Source of the DNA: an uncultured Arsenicibacter sp.
Lineage (GTDB): Bacteria; Bacteroidota; Bacteroidia; Cytophagales; Spirosomataceae
Assembly (NCBI RefSeq): GCF_945952095.1
Contig: NZ_CAMFHL010000351.1
Location: forward strand, 1-5,854
Length of the DNA stretch: 5,854 bases
Reading direction: 5' to 3'
The position numbers and the translations under genes were made by a program. The notes below the pieces were generated by a model that was not told the DNA's origin, searched no databases, and worked only from the letters and a program-made list of their open reading frames with translations. Numbering within the stretch: the stretch's first letter is position 1; each line of letters begins with the position of its first letter. Shown in pieces: positions 1 to 5,854 of the stretch.

Positions 1-2019
1 GTCAATACCGCTCCGGTAGTACCTGCTATGCCAATAGCGAATGTGGTACAGCCGAATTGCCTGACGTTAACAGGAACAGCAGCGATTATATCGTCATCAA
101 CAAATCAATGGTATAGCTTTACCGGTGGCGTTGATTTTCAGGAGTCTGCCCTTAAAACCGCTATTGTGCCGGGCACAAAGCTGACTATTCTGACAAAAGA
201 TAAAGAAAGTGGTTGCTTGTCAGCAGCGTTATCTGTTACCATAAGCGATCTGGCGAATTGCCCGCCGGTCGCCCGGCCGAATGCGGGGACAGTGCTGCTT
301 GGAAGCTCGCTGACCGGTAATTTACTGACAGATGACTACGATCCGGAGGGAAGCAATTTACGGATCAGCCGGATTACTGCGAACGGTATCAATTATACAC
401 TAAACAATAATGAGCCAATTTCGATCACGATACCAGGTAACGGCACCCTAACCGTTGATGGGAATGGTACGTTTACGTTCCTGCCAACACCTGCGTTTAC
501 CGGTACTGTACCTGTTATTGACTATGTCGTGAGCGATAATGCCGGCGCAACGGCCATGTCCACGTTAGCCTTGTTCGTTAATAAAATTGATTTACAGCTT
601 ATTGCCCCAATCTACGAGTGTGCATCAGGCAAACTTACCATACAAATGAAAGGCGGCGACGGATCGGCCGCTGAATGGCGTGCTTCCGGGCTGACCGACT
701 GGACGACAAACTTATCGGCAACAATACCCGACGAGTTGAGAAGTGATCCGAAAACAATTATCCTGTACGTACGTCAATCGGGATATGTTGTGACTTATGC
801 CTTTGATCTGGTAGCCGCCTGCGGAGATTGTTCTCCGGGGCCTGACAAACCGCTTCGTCTGAAAATACCGGTGCTGAATTGTAAAGGAAGTACTGTTTGT
901 ATAGCCACCTGCGGCGGTGACGGGTCGGCTATAACGTATAAGATTGACAATGTAAGCGAATGGAATACCGAAGCCTGTGTAATGGCAGGGGATGATCTGG
1001 TACACCGGGATCCGAAAGTCCTGTTTATCCGTGTTCGTCAGGGTACGCAGGAGCAGGTTTTTGAATATAATCTGCCGCTGATTTCGGCAGCATGTCCTGA
1101 CAGTACCCGGCCCTGGAACCAGCGTATTCCGGTGGCCCCGCCACCACCGTCAACAACAACGACCATTCCCGGATCGCCAACCGGCAATACAGGGCAGCCA
1201 ATGGCTTTACTGGAGCCTTTGTACAGTTGTGGTACCGGCGTGATTACGTTCCGGTATCAGGGAGGGGACGGGCAACCGGTTGAGTATATGGCGGTCGGGG
1301 TTACCGGCTGGACAACCCAGGCAATCCATCACGTAGAGGAGGCGCTCAGGCTGGAACAACCGCCGGTTCTGATTTATGCCCGGCAAGGAAGTTCTCTGGT
1401 CAGTTACCTGTTCGATCTGAAAGGATACTGCCAGAAGGCAGCCCTACCGCTACCACCACCACCCGCTACCACCAGTGCTCAGCCTGCATCACCCGTCAGC
1501 CTGACGTTGTTGCCGCCTTTATACGATTGTCAGACCGGCGGGTTGCGCTTTCAGGTGGCGGGCGGTGACAATAGCCCTATTGAATTCATGGCAGTTGGTA
1601 TTACTGGCTGGACAACCCGGACGGAGCATACACTGGAGGCTGTCATCCGGGAAAGCGGGGAAACGGTCCGGATTTTTGCACGGCAGCAGGGGATTGTCAG
1701 CAGTTTACTCTGGAGCCCTGCACAGGCATGCGGGTCAGGGGGAAGGCAGGCGCAGGGGGGCAGCGGTTTGCAGGTGCAGTTGCTGGGAAACCCTGTGCTG
1801 ACAAGCCATGCGGTCCTTCGGCTGACTGGTTTAAGGGCAGGTAAAGCGGTGAGGGTGCTGTGCTACGATAGTCAGGGGCGGTTCATCAGCAGTACGGTTC
1901 AGGAACCACTGACCGAATCAGTCACTATATCGGTTACATTAGGCCAAATGGCTGGTATTTATGTTATTAGCGTTTTAGCTGATGAGCAGCAGGTGCAGGT
2001 TAAGGCGGTAAAGCCGTAA
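1..2019 (+). CDS. Large modular secreted/surface protein with T9SS type A-like sorting domain, 5'-truncated by the window edge
   Basis: The reading frame is open from base 1, so the Met at 28 is probably internal and the true start lies upstream; no signal peptide is visible. Residues are numbered from that Met (663 aa). Residues ~7-73 resemble the Ig/SprB-type repeats of Bacteroidota adhesins (QPNC near the start, then a GCLSAALSVTI-type end). Residues ~79-185 look cadherin-like: PVARPNAG start, D-x-D-x-E-G loop, GNGTFTFLP, and a DYVVSDNAGA end. Four related Cys-framed modules follow at ~188-265, 275-356, 391-468 and 490-568, with Pro/Thr-rich linkers at ~367-390 and ~471-489. Residues ~581-663 match the general pattern of a T9SS type A C-terminal sorting domain. 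Inferred role: export through the outer membrane by T9SS, then adhesion or another extracellular function. No catalytic motif is seen. Confidence is high for the coding call and moderate for the domain names. Confidence 0.93.
   Translation, partial: VNTAPVVPAMPIANVVQPNCLTLTGTAAIISSSTNQWYSFTGGVDFQESALKTAIVPGTKLTILTKDKESGCLSAALSVTISDLANCPPVARPNAGTVLLGSSLTGNLLTDDYDPEGSNLRISRITANGINYTLNNNEPISITIPGNGTLTVDGNGTFTFLPTPAFTGTVPVIDYVVSDNAGATAMSTLALFVNKIDLQLIAPIYECASGKLTIQMKGGDGSAAEWRASGLTDWTTNLSATIPDELRSDPKTIILYVRQSGYVVTYAFDLVAACGDCSPGPDKPLRLKIPVLNCKGSTVCIATCGGDGSAITYKIDNVSEWNTEACVMAGDDLVHRDPKVLFIRVRQGTQEQVFEYNLPLISAACPDSTRPWNQRIPVAPPPPSTTTTIPGSPTGNTGQPMALLEPLYSCGTGVITFRYQGGDGQPVEYMAVGVTGWTTQAIHHVEEALRLEQPPVLIYARQGSSLVSYLFDLKGYCQKAALPLPPPPATTSAQPASPVSLTLLPPLYDCQTGGLRFQVAGGDNSPIEFMAVGITGWTTRTEHTLEAVIRESGETVRIFARQQGIVSSLLWSPAQACGSGGRQAQGGSGLQVQLLGNPVLTSHAVLRLTGLRAGKAVRVLCYDSQGRFISSTVQEPLTESVTISVTLGQMAGIYVISVLADEQQVQVKAVKP
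589..1731 (+). repeat. Four tandem copies of a ~80-residue Cys-bracketed module
   Basis: The copies lie at about 589-822, 850-1095, 1198-1431 and 1495-1731. Each begins with a hydrophobic stretch leading to the first Cys (IYEC, VLNC, LYSC, LYDC) and ends at a second Cys. Numbering from the first Cys, the shared positions are GGD at 12-14, W at 28, T at 30 and an RQ pair at 52-53. Copies 1, 3 and 4 have exactly 67 residues between the two Cys and align without gaps; by hand, copies 3 and 4 are identical at 29 of 68 positions. Copy 2 is longer (71) and carries three extra Cys. The framing Cys pair probably forms a disulfide in each extracellular module; this is inference. I cannot name a domain family for it. 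Confidence 0.85.
1768..2016 (+). other. T9SS type A-like C-terminal sorting domain
   Basis: The last ~83 residues of the secreted protein follow the usual order of this domain. There is an NP motif after a short hydrophobic strand (LLGNPV), a strand with LRLTGLRAGKAVRV character, then YDSQGRFI (the usual D-x-x-G-[RK] turn), a TISVTLGQMAGIYVISV segment (the usual L-x-x-G-[IV]-Y), and a short basic end. In the known pathway the domain directs export through the type IX translocon and is cleaved off. The NP is not preceded by the common Pro, and there is one Cys in the domain, so it is a slightly divergent member. Confidence 0.75.
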
Positions 2020-2021
2020 AA

Positions 2022-2053
2022 AAACTGTAGTTTTAACCGACAATCTGCAGTTT
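2022..2053 (+). other. Weak inverted repeat after the secreted-protein gene
   Basis: AAACTGTAG (2022-2030) can pair with CTGCAGTTT (2045-2053) over 9 positions, with one G-U pair and a 14-base loop. It starts two bases after the stop codon. There is no T-tract behind it, so it is a poor rho-independent terminator; it may be a 3' mRNA structure or chance. The rest of the 69-base gap (2020-2088) holds a TAGTTATG (2057-2064) that is one mismatch from the Bacteroidota -7 consensus TAnnTTTG, but there is no clear TTTG box at the right distance upstream. Confidence 0.25.
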
Positions 2054-2088
2054 ACATAGTTATGCTGTTGGTAAAATGAATACAGGCT

Positions 2089-2268
2089 ATGCGTATTGAA
2101 CACATTCGGGAGCAGATTCATCAGCTCGTTGATGAGATAGATGATATTTATGTCCTTAACGGATTATACAGGAACCTGATGGCGGAAAAACGCCAGAAAG
2201 AAGAATACGAGCGCGATCAGGCGAAGTCGTCGGAAAAAGCCAAAGGCCGCCGGATGCGCGATGCATAA
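2089..2268 (+). CDS. Small charged helical protein, 59 aa, possibly an orphan antitoxin-like protein
   Basis: An ATG at 2089 opens a 59-codon frame ending in TAA at 2266-2268. It is the first possible ATG in this frame, because an in-frame TGA lies at 2077-2079. The product starts MRIEHIREQIHQLVDEI. Hydrophobic residues at 3, 6, 10, 13, 14, 17, 20, 23, 26 and 30 suggest an amphipathic helix; after residue 31 the chain is very rich in Lys, Glu, Arg and Asp. No signal peptide or membrane segment is seen. The layout, an amphipathic N-terminal helix of the type (Q/L)xxxID-x-I-D-x-x-x-L-x-x-LY, recalls short antitoxin-type proteins of Bacteroidota, but no toxin gene follows, so this is a loose analogy. 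It sits 69 bases after the secreted-protein gene and 10 bases before a strong hairpin, which fits a real short gene. Confidence 0.62.
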   Translation: MRIEHIREQIHQLVDEIDDIYVLNGLYRNLMAEKRQKEEYERDQAKSSEKAKGRRMRDA

Positions 2269-2278
2269 ATACATGCGG

Positions 2279-2309
2279 CAGGAGTGAGCAACAATGTTGC
2301 CCACTCCTG
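2279..2309. terminator. Hairpin between convergent genes, candidate bidirectional terminator
   Basis: CAGGAGTG (2279-2286) pairs with CACTCCTG (2302-2309). Inside this, after one A/C mismatch, GCAAC pairs with GTTGC around a 3-base loop, giving about 13 base pairs. It lies between the stop codon of the 59-aa gene (2268) and that of the convergent permease (2314). Neither side has a good T-run: the plus side reads TCAATTAC, the minus side CCGCATGTATTTAT. It may act in both directions, more likely for the minus strand, or may mainly protect 3' ends. Confidence 0.6.
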
Positions 2310-2313
2310 TCAA

Positions 2314-4683
2314 TTACTCAGAACGAAGACTGTTGGCCGGATTGGTTTGGGCTACACGGTACGTCCGCCAGCCGATGGTTAATCCACCGACAAGCAGCAG
2401 TATGCCCAGACAGCCGCCCAGTGTTTCTACACCAATACTGACATGATAGGCGAAGCTCATCAGAAAGGTGTACCCCAGTAACGTTCCCAGCGGAAAAGCA
2501 ATGGCGCTGGCAATCAGTAACAACCGGACAAAGTCCCACGATAATAACCAGACCAGCTCACTCACTTTCGCCCCCAGCACTTTCCGGATACCGACTTCCT
2601 TGATGCGTAACGTTGTATTGTACGTTACCATCCCAAGCAGCCCCAGACACGCAATCGACAGGGCAAGTCCTACGAGTAGTGACATGAAAAAGAGGTCGTC
2701 GTTATGGCTGTGGCGCTGATCCAGATAGTCAGTATACCACTGGCCCTCAAAGGAGTCATATGGCGCCAGTTTTTTCCAGATGCGGTTAACGTCGGCCAGC
2801 ACCTGCGCTTCGGCTCCGTTGGCAACCGTAAGGTTGAGGTACCGGAAACGATGAGGTTGGTATTGAATCAATAGCGGCATAATGGCCCATGCCATGGTCG
2901 CATACCGGAAATCGGCCACAACACCGGCAATCTGCACATCCGTACTGTCGTTGAGCCAGATGGTTTTACCAACCGCATCCCGGCTATCTCCCAGCTTCAA
3001 CGCCTTCACCATCTCCTGATTCACCAGAACCAGCCGGCCCGACGAATCGTTATGGCTGACCGGCAGGTTCTGACCCGCTACCAGCTTCAGGCCCATAGCT
3101 GGCAGAAAACCCGCATCAGCCGAAATGCTCATCGTACCAACCGAGTCGGTAGCCGACCGGCTCCGGCGGACCATGTTGTGATCATCGCCACCGTGGTCGG
3201 CCAGCATCACCGACAACGGGGAAAGCTCTTCGACACCGGCCACTGACGTTAACTCATTGGCCAGCCGCTGATAGGGAAGGCCGCCCAACGGAATACTTAA
3301 CACGCGTTCAGTGCGGAAACCGTAGTTTGAGCTGGCCATAAACCGCTGCTGCCGGATCATGGTCAGTAATCCGATCATGGCAATCATGGAAATGGAAAAC
3401 TGAGCCACAATCAGGGACTTACGTAATGAAATGCCTTTGATCACTTTCAGTCCGGTATGGCTCCGGAGAACCTGTGCCGGTTCGAAAGCAGACAAAATAC
3501 GGGCGGGTGCAAAACCGGCCACAAGACCAGCTACTAAGGCAAAACCGACAAAAAGACTGAAAAGTGATACATCCCAGGTTGCCCCTTTAACCAGCCACTG
3601 CTGAACAAAAGGCATCTGTGTCACAAGTTGCAGAAAGACAAACGCCAGCACCAGCGCGAGAACGGAAAGTACCACTGATTCGGCCATAAACTGGCCCATC
3701 AACTGCCAGCGAAGCGCTCCTGAAACCTTACGGATACCTACTTCCCGCGCCCGGCTCAGCGAGCGCGCCAGCGTAAGGTTCACATAGTTGAAGCCTGCCA
3801 GCAGTAAGGTCAGTAAACCAACCCCCATTTCGACGCTGAGGCCACCAATCTGCGGCTCATAGGTTGAAAAAGCCAGTTCGGTGAAGGCGGGAGAAATGCT
3901 GGTCAGCGCCTGACTCCGGAAGGTGTAGCGTTTGGCATAGGGGAATTGGGTAGTCTGGCAGATTTTAGCCGATAATCCGGCCAGAATCCGGTCGAATGTT
4001 GCGATAGGCGTGTTTGGTTTAAGGCGTACATAGGTGTAGCCACCCGTGTAATTTTTCCAGTCGTTGAGGAATTTCCGGCCACTGGCGTTAGCTCCGTTCA
4101 GCGAAATCAGCAAATCAAAGCGGAGGTGAGAATTCCGGTGCTCGTCTGCCAGCACGCCGGTAACGGTCAACGGAGCCAGATCGCTGATCAGGATGGTTTG
4201 GCCGATTGGATTGGTTTTGCCAAAAAAGCGTCTGGCTGTTTCGTTAGTCAACACAACTGTATTGGGTGCGGTGGCGGGACTGCCTGTCTGTAGGCGGAAG
4301 CCGAATAGGGAAAAGAAATCCGGATCAACGGCATAGCTTGTCGCATCCAGCCGCTTATTATTGACGTTAATGTCACCGTATACCCGCGTAAACCGGGTCA
4401 TTTTTTCGATAAACGGATAGTCGCGGGTAAGCAGCGGAGCAAGGGGCATCGGTGACGTTGCAAAGGCTGTCAGGTTGCTGCCTTTGTCTTCGACATCGGT
4501 CAACACGCGGTAGATGCGTTCGCCGTGGGGATGAAAGGTGTCGTAGGTAAATGCGGTCCGGATATGGGTAATGGCCAGTAAACAGACGGTTAGTCCCGAA
4601 GCAAGTCCGAAAATATTGATAGCGGTAAACAGACGGTGCTTCCAGAGATTCCGAAGCGCGATGGTAAAGTAAGACCGGAGCAT
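2314..4683 (-). CDS. MacB/FtsX-type ABC transporter permease
   Basis: This 789-aa protein has the full length and layout of the two-FtsX-domain permeases common in Bacteroidota. An N-terminal membrane segment (~20-42) follows RNLWKHRLFTAIN. A periplasmic MacB-PCD-like region (~45-280) comes next, then membrane segments at ~283-303, 330-356 and 373-397, forming the first FtsX domain with EVGIRKVSGA at 314-323. A further segment (~422-445) opens the second half, with a second periplasmic region (~447-660) and membrane segments at ~665-688, 717-742 and 754-773, with EVGIRKVLGA at 696-705. The two halves are thus an internal duplication. The family works with a separate ATPase to move substrates or transmit force across the envelope; no ATPase gene is in this window and the substrate cannot be read from sequence. 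ATG at 4683 is supported by the standard MLRSYFTIALRNL start. It ends in the family-typical NP-x-x-SLR-x-E. It appears intact. Confidence 0.95.
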   Translation of the reverse strand: MLRSYFTIALRNLWKHRLFTAINIFGLASGLTVCLLAITHIRTAFTYDTFHPHGERIYRVLTDVEDKGSNLTAFATSPMPLAPLLTRDYPFIEKMTRFTRVYGDINVNNKRLDATSYAVDPDFFSLFGFRLQTGSPATAPNTVVLTNETARRFFGKTNPIGQTILISDLAPLTVTGVLADEHRNSHLRFDLLISLNGANASGRKFLNDWKNYTGGYTYVRLKPNTPIATFDRILAGLSAKICQTTQFPYAKRYTFRSQALTSISPAFTELAFSTYEPQIGGLSVEMGVGLLTLLLAGFNYVNLTLARSLSRAREVGIRKVSGALRWQLMGQFMAESVVLSVLALVLAFVFLQLVTQMPFVQQWLVKGATWDVSLFSLFVGFALVAGLVAGFAPARILSAFEPAQVLRSHTGLKVIKGISLRKSLIVAQFSISMIAMIGLLTMIRQQRFMASSNYGFRTERVLSIPLGGLPYQRLANELTSVAGVEELSPLSVMLADHGGDDHNMVRRSRSATDSVGTMSISADAGFLPAMGLKLVAGQNLPVSHNDSSGRLVLVNQEMVKALKLGDSRDAVGKTIWLNDSTDVQIAGVVADFRYATMAWAIMPLLIQYQPHRFRYLNLTVANGAEAQVLADVNRIWKKLAPYDSFEGQWYTDYLDQRHSHNDDLFFMSLLVGLALSIACLGLLGMVTYNTTLRIKEVGIRKVLGAKVSELVWLLSWDFVRLLLIASAIAFPLGTLLGYTFLMSFAYHVSIGVETLGGCLGILLLVGGLTIGWRTYRVAQTNPANSLRSE

Positions 4684-4733
4684 ATTTTCAGGCTATAAAG
4701 GTTTGCCGGAATAGAGCCTCAAGGAATATGCCA

Positions 4734-4756
4734 TAAAGATAATCTGCTTGATTATC
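4734..4756 (-). promoter_or_regulatory. Inverted repeat overlapping a promoter-like box upstream of the permease
   Basis: GATAATC (4738-4744) and GATTATC (4750-4756) are perfect 7-base inverted arms around a 5-base spacer, centred about 64 bases upstream of the permease start. On the minus strand the start-proximal arm runs into TATCTTTA (4741-4734), one mismatch from the Bacteroidota -7 element TAnnTTTG. No TTTG is found at the usual ~19-21 base distance upstream. An operator next to a promoter is a reasonable reading; a chance repeat in AT-rich leader DNA is the alternative. The remainder of the leader (4684-4733) shows only an imperfect GGCTATA/TAGAGCC pairing. Confidence 0.35.
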
Positions 4757-4773
4757 AGAAGGGTATAGGGGGT

Positions 4774-4812
4774 AAAAAAACGGGTGATGTCCGCACGCGG
4801 ACATCACCCGTT
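4774..4812 (-). terminator. Rho-independent terminator of the DUF4097-like gene
   Basis: Read on the minus strand, a perfect 15-bp stem (4812-4798 with 4793-4779; outer sequence AACGGGTGATG) with a 4-base loop ends in a run of seven T (complement of A4774-4780). It starts 21 bases after the stop codon of the DUF4097-like gene. Stem length, GC content and T-tract are all textbook. It separates that gene from the downstream permease, so the permease needs its own promoter within about 90 bases. Confidence 0.93.
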
Positions 4813-4833
4813 CAGAAAGGGACAGCCCCCGGT

Positions 4834-5854
4834 TTAGTCGTTCAGGTAAACGCTGCCGCTGGCCGAAGAGATTTTTACCGGAATACCGCCACCGTTCAGG
4901 CGACCGGTTACCCGTGTTTTTTCAATGCTGCCGTCGAAATTACTCAGCGAGGCCGTTGACACACGGTTGCCACGCAGGTCAAGGTCCAGGCCTTTGTTGA
5001 GCGGCATCCGTACGCGGACGCTGCCCGCACTGCCGCTGAGCCGGACATAGTCGCCGAGGCGGGTGATTTCGGCCTCAATGCTGCCACCGCTGGTACTGGC
5101 ATCAACGCTGCCGGCAATGCCTGTCAGGCGGACAGACCCGCCGGATGTGCCGGTTTTGAGACTGCCGTCAATATCGTTTGCCTGAACACTGCCGCCACTG
5201 GTATGGGCATCGATCTGGCCTTTCAGGTTGGTCATCCGTACCGAACCACCCGACGTTGTCAGGTGCATATCCCCCGTCGATTCGCTGGCCGTGATCGACC
5301 CGCCCGAGGTTCTCATGTCGATGCGTTCGCCGCTGCGGCCCGAGCGGCAGTTGGCCATCGTGATGCTCCCGCCCGATGTCCGGCCGTTGATATTACCCTC
5401 AATGGTGTTAATGTTGAGGCTGCCGCCGCTGGTAGCAAAGTTTTGCTGGCCGGTCAGGTTTGCCAGCCGGATGCTGCCGCCTGATGTCCGCAGATCGGTG
5501 TTCATGTTGCGGGGCGTATATACTTTGAATGAGATACTGACGCCGTTTTTCCAGCTCCAGTTGCCGTCCTGATTTTTACGCTTTGCCGTTGCAATGATTG
5601 TTCCGCCCTGAGCATCGAGCGTAATGTCATACTCTTTCAGGCGTTCGGCAATTTCGTCTTTCGAGAGTTCGTCTTTGCCAAACCAGTTGTTGGGCCGCAC
5701 ATACATTTCAACTTTTGTTTCGGCCGACTGACCCCCTTCAACAGAGATGCTTCCGCCTGACGTTTCAACCCGCAGGTTTGTCAGATTGCCCTTGAATGAC
5801 TTAACCTGATACGGCGGAAGATTATCATCCGTTCCGGTAAACGAGGATAACGTG
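4834..5854 (-). CDS. DUF4097-like protein with TSGGS beta-repeat array, 5'-truncated by the window edge
   Basis: The frame stays open from the stop at 4834 to the right edge, giving 339 visible residues. An ATG at 5706 lies inside the gene: the 49 codons before it encode PYQVKSFKGNLTNLRVETSG-type sequence that belongs to the same fold, so it is not the start. Numbered from that Met, residues ~1-70 hold WFGKDELS, LKEYDITL and GVSISFKVYTP, typical of DUF4097 (putative adhesin) proteins. Eight TSGGS motifs follow at 74, 92, 110, 133, 151, 169, 187 and 205, then a less regular tail ending SSASGSVYLND. The repeats predict stacked beta strands (a beta-solenoid). No enzyme motif is seen. These proteins are presumed exported and envelope-associated; their biochemical role is not established. 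The signal peptide, if any, is outside the window. Gene end and family resemblance are secure, function is not. Confidence 0.9.
   Translation of the reverse strand, partial: TLSSFTGTDDNLPPYQVKSFKGNLTNLRVETSGGSISVEGGQSAETKVEMYVRPNNWFGKDELSKDEIAERLKEYDITLDAQGGTIIATAKRKNQDGNWSWKNGVSISFKVYTPRNMNTDLRTSGGSIRLANLTGQQNFATSGGSLNINTIEGNINGRTSGGSITMANCRSGRSGERIDMRTSGGSITASESTGDMHLTTSGGSVRMTNLKGQIDAHTSGGSVQANDIDGSLKTGTSGGSVRLTGIAGSVDASTSGGSIEAEITRLGDYVRLSGSAGSVRVRMPLNKGLDLDLRGNRVSTASLSNFDGSIEKTRVTGRLNGGGIPVKISSASGSVYLND
5095..5487 (-). repeat. Array of 18-residue TSGGS repeats in the DUF4097-like protein
   Basis: Seven consecutive units starting with TSGGS cover residues 74-204 (numbered from the internal Met at 5706), and an eighth TSGGS follows at 205. 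Spacing is 18, 18, 23, 18, 18, 18, 18 residues, i.e. mostly 54-base units. The consensus is TSGGS-[IVL]-x6-G-x5, with Gly at position 13 in all 18-residue units. The 23-residue unit carries an insertion after position ~10 and the only Cys in the visible protein. At DNA level the units have drifted, so the repeat is an old one kept at protein level and not a fresh tandem duplication. Confidence 0.9.

Noticed and set aside
712..1005. 97-codon open frame on the minus strand inside the secreted-protein gene
   Set aside because: It lies fully within a well-supported plus-strand coding region, and its product has no recognisable domain or composition of a real protein.
1565..1801. 78-codon plus-strand frame overlapping module 4
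   Set aside because: Out-of-frame shadow of the repeat module and sorting region; low-complexity product.
2021..2034. Palindrome AAAACT-GT-AGTTTT just after the stop at 2019
   Set aside because: Six AT-rich pairs with a 2-base loop are too weak for a terminator; the longer pairing to 2045-2053 is listed instead with low confidence.
2076..2099. ATG at 2076 as an alternative start before the 59-aa gene
   Set aside because: It is in another frame and meets a TGA after seven codons.
2318..3246. Short open frames at 2318-2539 (-), 2468-2719 (+) and 3052-3246 (+)
   Set aside because: All fall within the intact permease gene, whose frame has strong family motifs throughout.
5041..5487. Regular ~54-base spacing suggesting a CRISPR array or DNA-level satellite
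   Set aside because: The conserved bases are just those coding for TSGGS; there are no identical direct repeats with unrelated spacers, and the frame is open throughout.
5203..5572. Two plus-strand frames (93 and 114 codons) opposite the TSGGS array
   Set aside because: They are antisense shadows: the GC-rich repeated codons for TSGGS rarely give stops on the other strand.

Overview
The window looks like chromosomal DNA from a Bacteroidota species, most likely of the Spirosoma/Cytophagales type. This rests on protein style, not on a database match. The evidence is a secreted protein with repeated modules ending in a type IX secretion (T9SS) type A-like sorting domain, a full-length two-domain MacB/FtsX-like permease of about 790 residues as found in large numbers in these genomes, and a DUF4097-type protein. 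No rRNA, tRNA, CRISPR array, insertion sequence or integrase was seen.

Layout. Positions 1-2019 (+) hold the 3' part of a large surface or secreted protein whose start lies left of the window. It has an Ig/SprB-like segment, a cadherin-like segment, four copies of a Cys-bracketed module of about 80 residues separated in part by Pro/Thr linkers, and a C-terminal sorting domain. A 69-base gap follows. Next is a short gene too small for most callers (2089-2268, +, 59 aa), encoding a charged helical protein. A strong hairpin at 2279-2309 separates these plus-strand genes from the convergent minus-strand gene for an ABC-type permease (2314-4683, -). The 150 bases upstream of the permease hold a 7-bp-arm inverted repeat beside a promoter-like box, then a textbook rho-independent terminator (4774-4812, acting on the minus strand). 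That terminator belongs to the last gene, a DUF4097-like protein built of 18-residue TSGGS repeats (4834 to beyond 5854, -), whose 5' end lies outside the window.

The genes do not form one obvious pathway. The terminators make three or four separate transcription units likely: the secreted protein with or without the small gene, the permease alone, and the DUF4097 protein with whatever lies upstream of it. All three large products are predicted to act at or outside the cell envelope. I found no convincing evidence of a new multi-gene system. The most notable structures are the four-copy Cys-framed module with fixed spacing, the regular 18-residue repeat array, the unannotated 59-aa gene, and the inverted repeat in the permease leader.
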